From CAYTSW01 sp964440605 (GTDB taxonomy: Bacteria; Planctomycetota; Phycisphaerae; Phycisphaerales; UBA1924): 8,415 nucleotides of DNA. Position 1 is the stretch's first letter, and every line of letters begins with the position of its first letter. The stretch is taken from contig CAYTSW010000120.1 in the NCBI GenBank assembly GCA_964440605.1, forward strand, positions 1 through 8,415, given 5' to 3'. Shown here one piece after another: positions 7,622-8,415 of the stretch. Position numbers and translations under genes: made by a program. Below the pieces are notes generated by a model. That model made no database searches and was not told the origin of the DNA. It worked only from the letters and a program-made list of their open reading frames with translations.

Positions 7622-7744
7622 ACCGGGGGTTGACCCTGCGGCAGGCCACCCCGTGGCGCGCAAAATCGCTTGCCACCTCTATCAACCCGGCCCAAGCCAG
7701 AGTACATTGAATGGCCGGGCAGGAGTCACAAGGGGCGAAGGCAG
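7622..7744 (+). promoter_or_regulatory. Gap between the two FHA genes: possible weak promoter, no clear terminator
   Basis: The gap is 123 bases. A 5-base-pair stem (GCCAC, loop CCC, GTGGC; 7645-7657) is present but has no T-run, so it is a poor terminator and readthrough from the phosphatase gene is plausible. AGTACATTG at 7701-7709 resembles AGTATACATTG in front of the phosphatase gene and could be a -10-like element 36 bases before the next ATG. No good -35 box is seen at the right spacing. The sites AGGGG (7731-7735) and GAAGG (7737-7741) precede the ATG at 7745 and may serve as its ribosome binding site. Confidence 0.3.
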
Positions 7745-8415
7745 ATGCATGTTCCGCACACCGCGACCTCGGAGCCGAGCGCAGACGCTGTGCAGATGCG
7801 TCGCGTCCGCCTGCGTGTGATCGCGGGCGAAACCGCGCACTCCACCGCCCAGCGGGTCACCATCATCCTGAGCCGACAGCAACCGGTCTATCGCGTCGGG
7901 TCGAGTCCTGAGTGCGAGCTCCAGCTCGATCACCCGGCCATCCGCGCGCGTCACTGCGCGTTGGAAATGCTCGAAGACCGCATCTGGATCCGCCACACCG
8001 CCGAGCCCGACGCGCGCACGCTGGTCAACGGCGTCTCGCTCGAAGGGTCCCGCCGCCTTGCCGACGGGGACGAAATCCGCCTGGGCGATCACCTGCTCAT
8101 CGCCGGCCTCGACGAAGAACACGCTTCACCCCACACGCCGGTCTCCGCGCGCAACGATGCAGGATCGCCAGCCCCCCGGGCGCCCCAGGTGCGCACCCTC
8201 CCGATGGACCGCGATCGGGAGTCGGGCGCGTCGGCGTCGCGGCCTGGCCCAGGAGGCTCGCGCACGGGCGTGGGCGTCCAGCACGACGAGCTCACCCGCC
8301 GCCTCTACGTCGAACTCCTCCAGGCCACCAGCGATCTCCACGTGCAGCTCGGCGTGACGTCCGCCCGTCTGTACGAACTCGTCAGTCTCTGGATCGCCGC
8401 GGCTCGCGACGCACG
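7745..8415 (+). CDS. FHA-like domain protein, C-terminus beyond right edge
   Basis: The frame is open from ATG 7745 to the window end (223 codons, no stop). Residues about 20-122 form an FHA-like fold: 'YRVGSSPECELQLDHPAI' (49-66), R69-H70, 'TLVNG' (92-96) and 'LADGDEIRLGDHLLIAG' (105-121). Compared with the intact FHA domain of the preceding gene, the phosphate-contacting Arg of the GR motif is Ser53 and the Ser of SxxH is Arg67, while His70 and Asn95 remain. Binding of phosphothreonine is therefore doubtful. Residues about 125-180 are rich in Pro, Ser, Gly, Arg and Ala and look disordered. From about 181 the sequence becomes helical ('HDELTRRLYVELLQATSDLH'), the start of an unseen domain. 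The start is supported by AGGGG and GAAGG just upstream; ATG 7796 is an alternative. It is probably coexpressed with the phosphatase gene. Beyond FHA-type signalling the function is unknown. Confidence 0.82.
   Translation, partial: MHVPHTATSEPSADAVQMRRVRLRVIAGETAHSTAQRVTIILSRQQPVYRVGSSPECELQLDHPAIRARHCALEMLEDRIWIRHTAEPDARTLVNGVSLEGSRRLADGDEIRLGDHLLIAGLDEEHASPHTPVSARNDAGSPAPRAPQVRTLPMDRDRESGASASRPGPGGSRTGVGVQHDELTRRLYVELLQATSDLHVQLGVTSARLYELVSLWIAAARDA

Noticed and set aside
7622..7680. Intrinsic terminator after the phosphatase gene
   Set aside because: Only a 5-base-pair stem is present (7645-7657) and it is followed by GCGCAAAATC, not by a run of T.
6708..7820. A 370-codon plus-strand frame overlapping the end of the phosphatase gene and the start of the next gene
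   Set aside because: It is out of frame with the phosphatase motifs GGDLCD, GDVTGHG and DDTT, and its Ser/Pro/Arg-rich translation has no domain.
7682..8122. A 146-codon minus-strand frame opposite the second FHA gene
   Set aside because: The plus strand shows an FHA-like domain with VNG and GDEIRLG motifs in a frame that stays open to the edge. The minus-strand translation has no recognisable features.

Overview
The window is very GC-rich DNA, packed with genes, from what looks like a Gram-negative-type (diderm) bacterium. I infer a member of the Planctomycetota, possibly of the Phycisphaerae type. The reasons are the outer-membrane two-partner secretion pair, the style of the transporter (an extended N-terminus and an 'LNRHP' / 'SNTGTE' signature at the start of the barrel) and the neighbouring FHA-domain signalling proteins. 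This placement rests on recognition of family style, not on a marker gene.

Left part (1-5828), minus strand: a two-partner secretion (TPS, type Vb) locus. The upstream gene (5828 down to 3411) encodes an Omp85/FhaC-like outer-membrane transporter (TpsB) with a signal peptide, an enlarged POTRA region and a 16-strand-type barrel with the VRGY loop motif. After a 112-base gap, its cargo gene (TpsA) starts at 3298 behind a clear AGGAG ribosome binding site. It stays open for 1099 codons to the left edge, so its C-terminus lies outside the window. TpsA has a signal peptide, a haemagglutinin-type TPS domain and a long Gly/Asp/Ser/Thr-rich beta-helix. The two proteins should form one export system: TpsB in the outer membrane recognises the N-terminal TPS domain of TpsA and threads it to the cell surface.

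Middle (5829-5965): a 137-base divergent intergenic region. It contains a TATACT -10-like box reading toward the TPS operon, centred on the palindrome GTATAC.

Right part (5966-8415), plus strand: two FHA-domain signalling genes. The first (5966-7621, complete) is an FHA-GAF-PP2C (SpoIIE/RsbU-type) protein phosphatase with all the main motifs intact. The second (from 7745, cut by the right edge) has an N-terminal FHA-like domain in which two residues expected to hold phosphothreonine are replaced, followed by a disordered linker and a helical stretch. The two probably act in the same phospho-signalling pathway. A link to control of the TPS operon is only suggested by the divergent arrangement.

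No RNA genes, insertion sequences, CRISPR arrays or origins were seen. No gap between genes exceeds 140 bases. The many long open frames opposite or out of frame with these genes are products of the high GC content.
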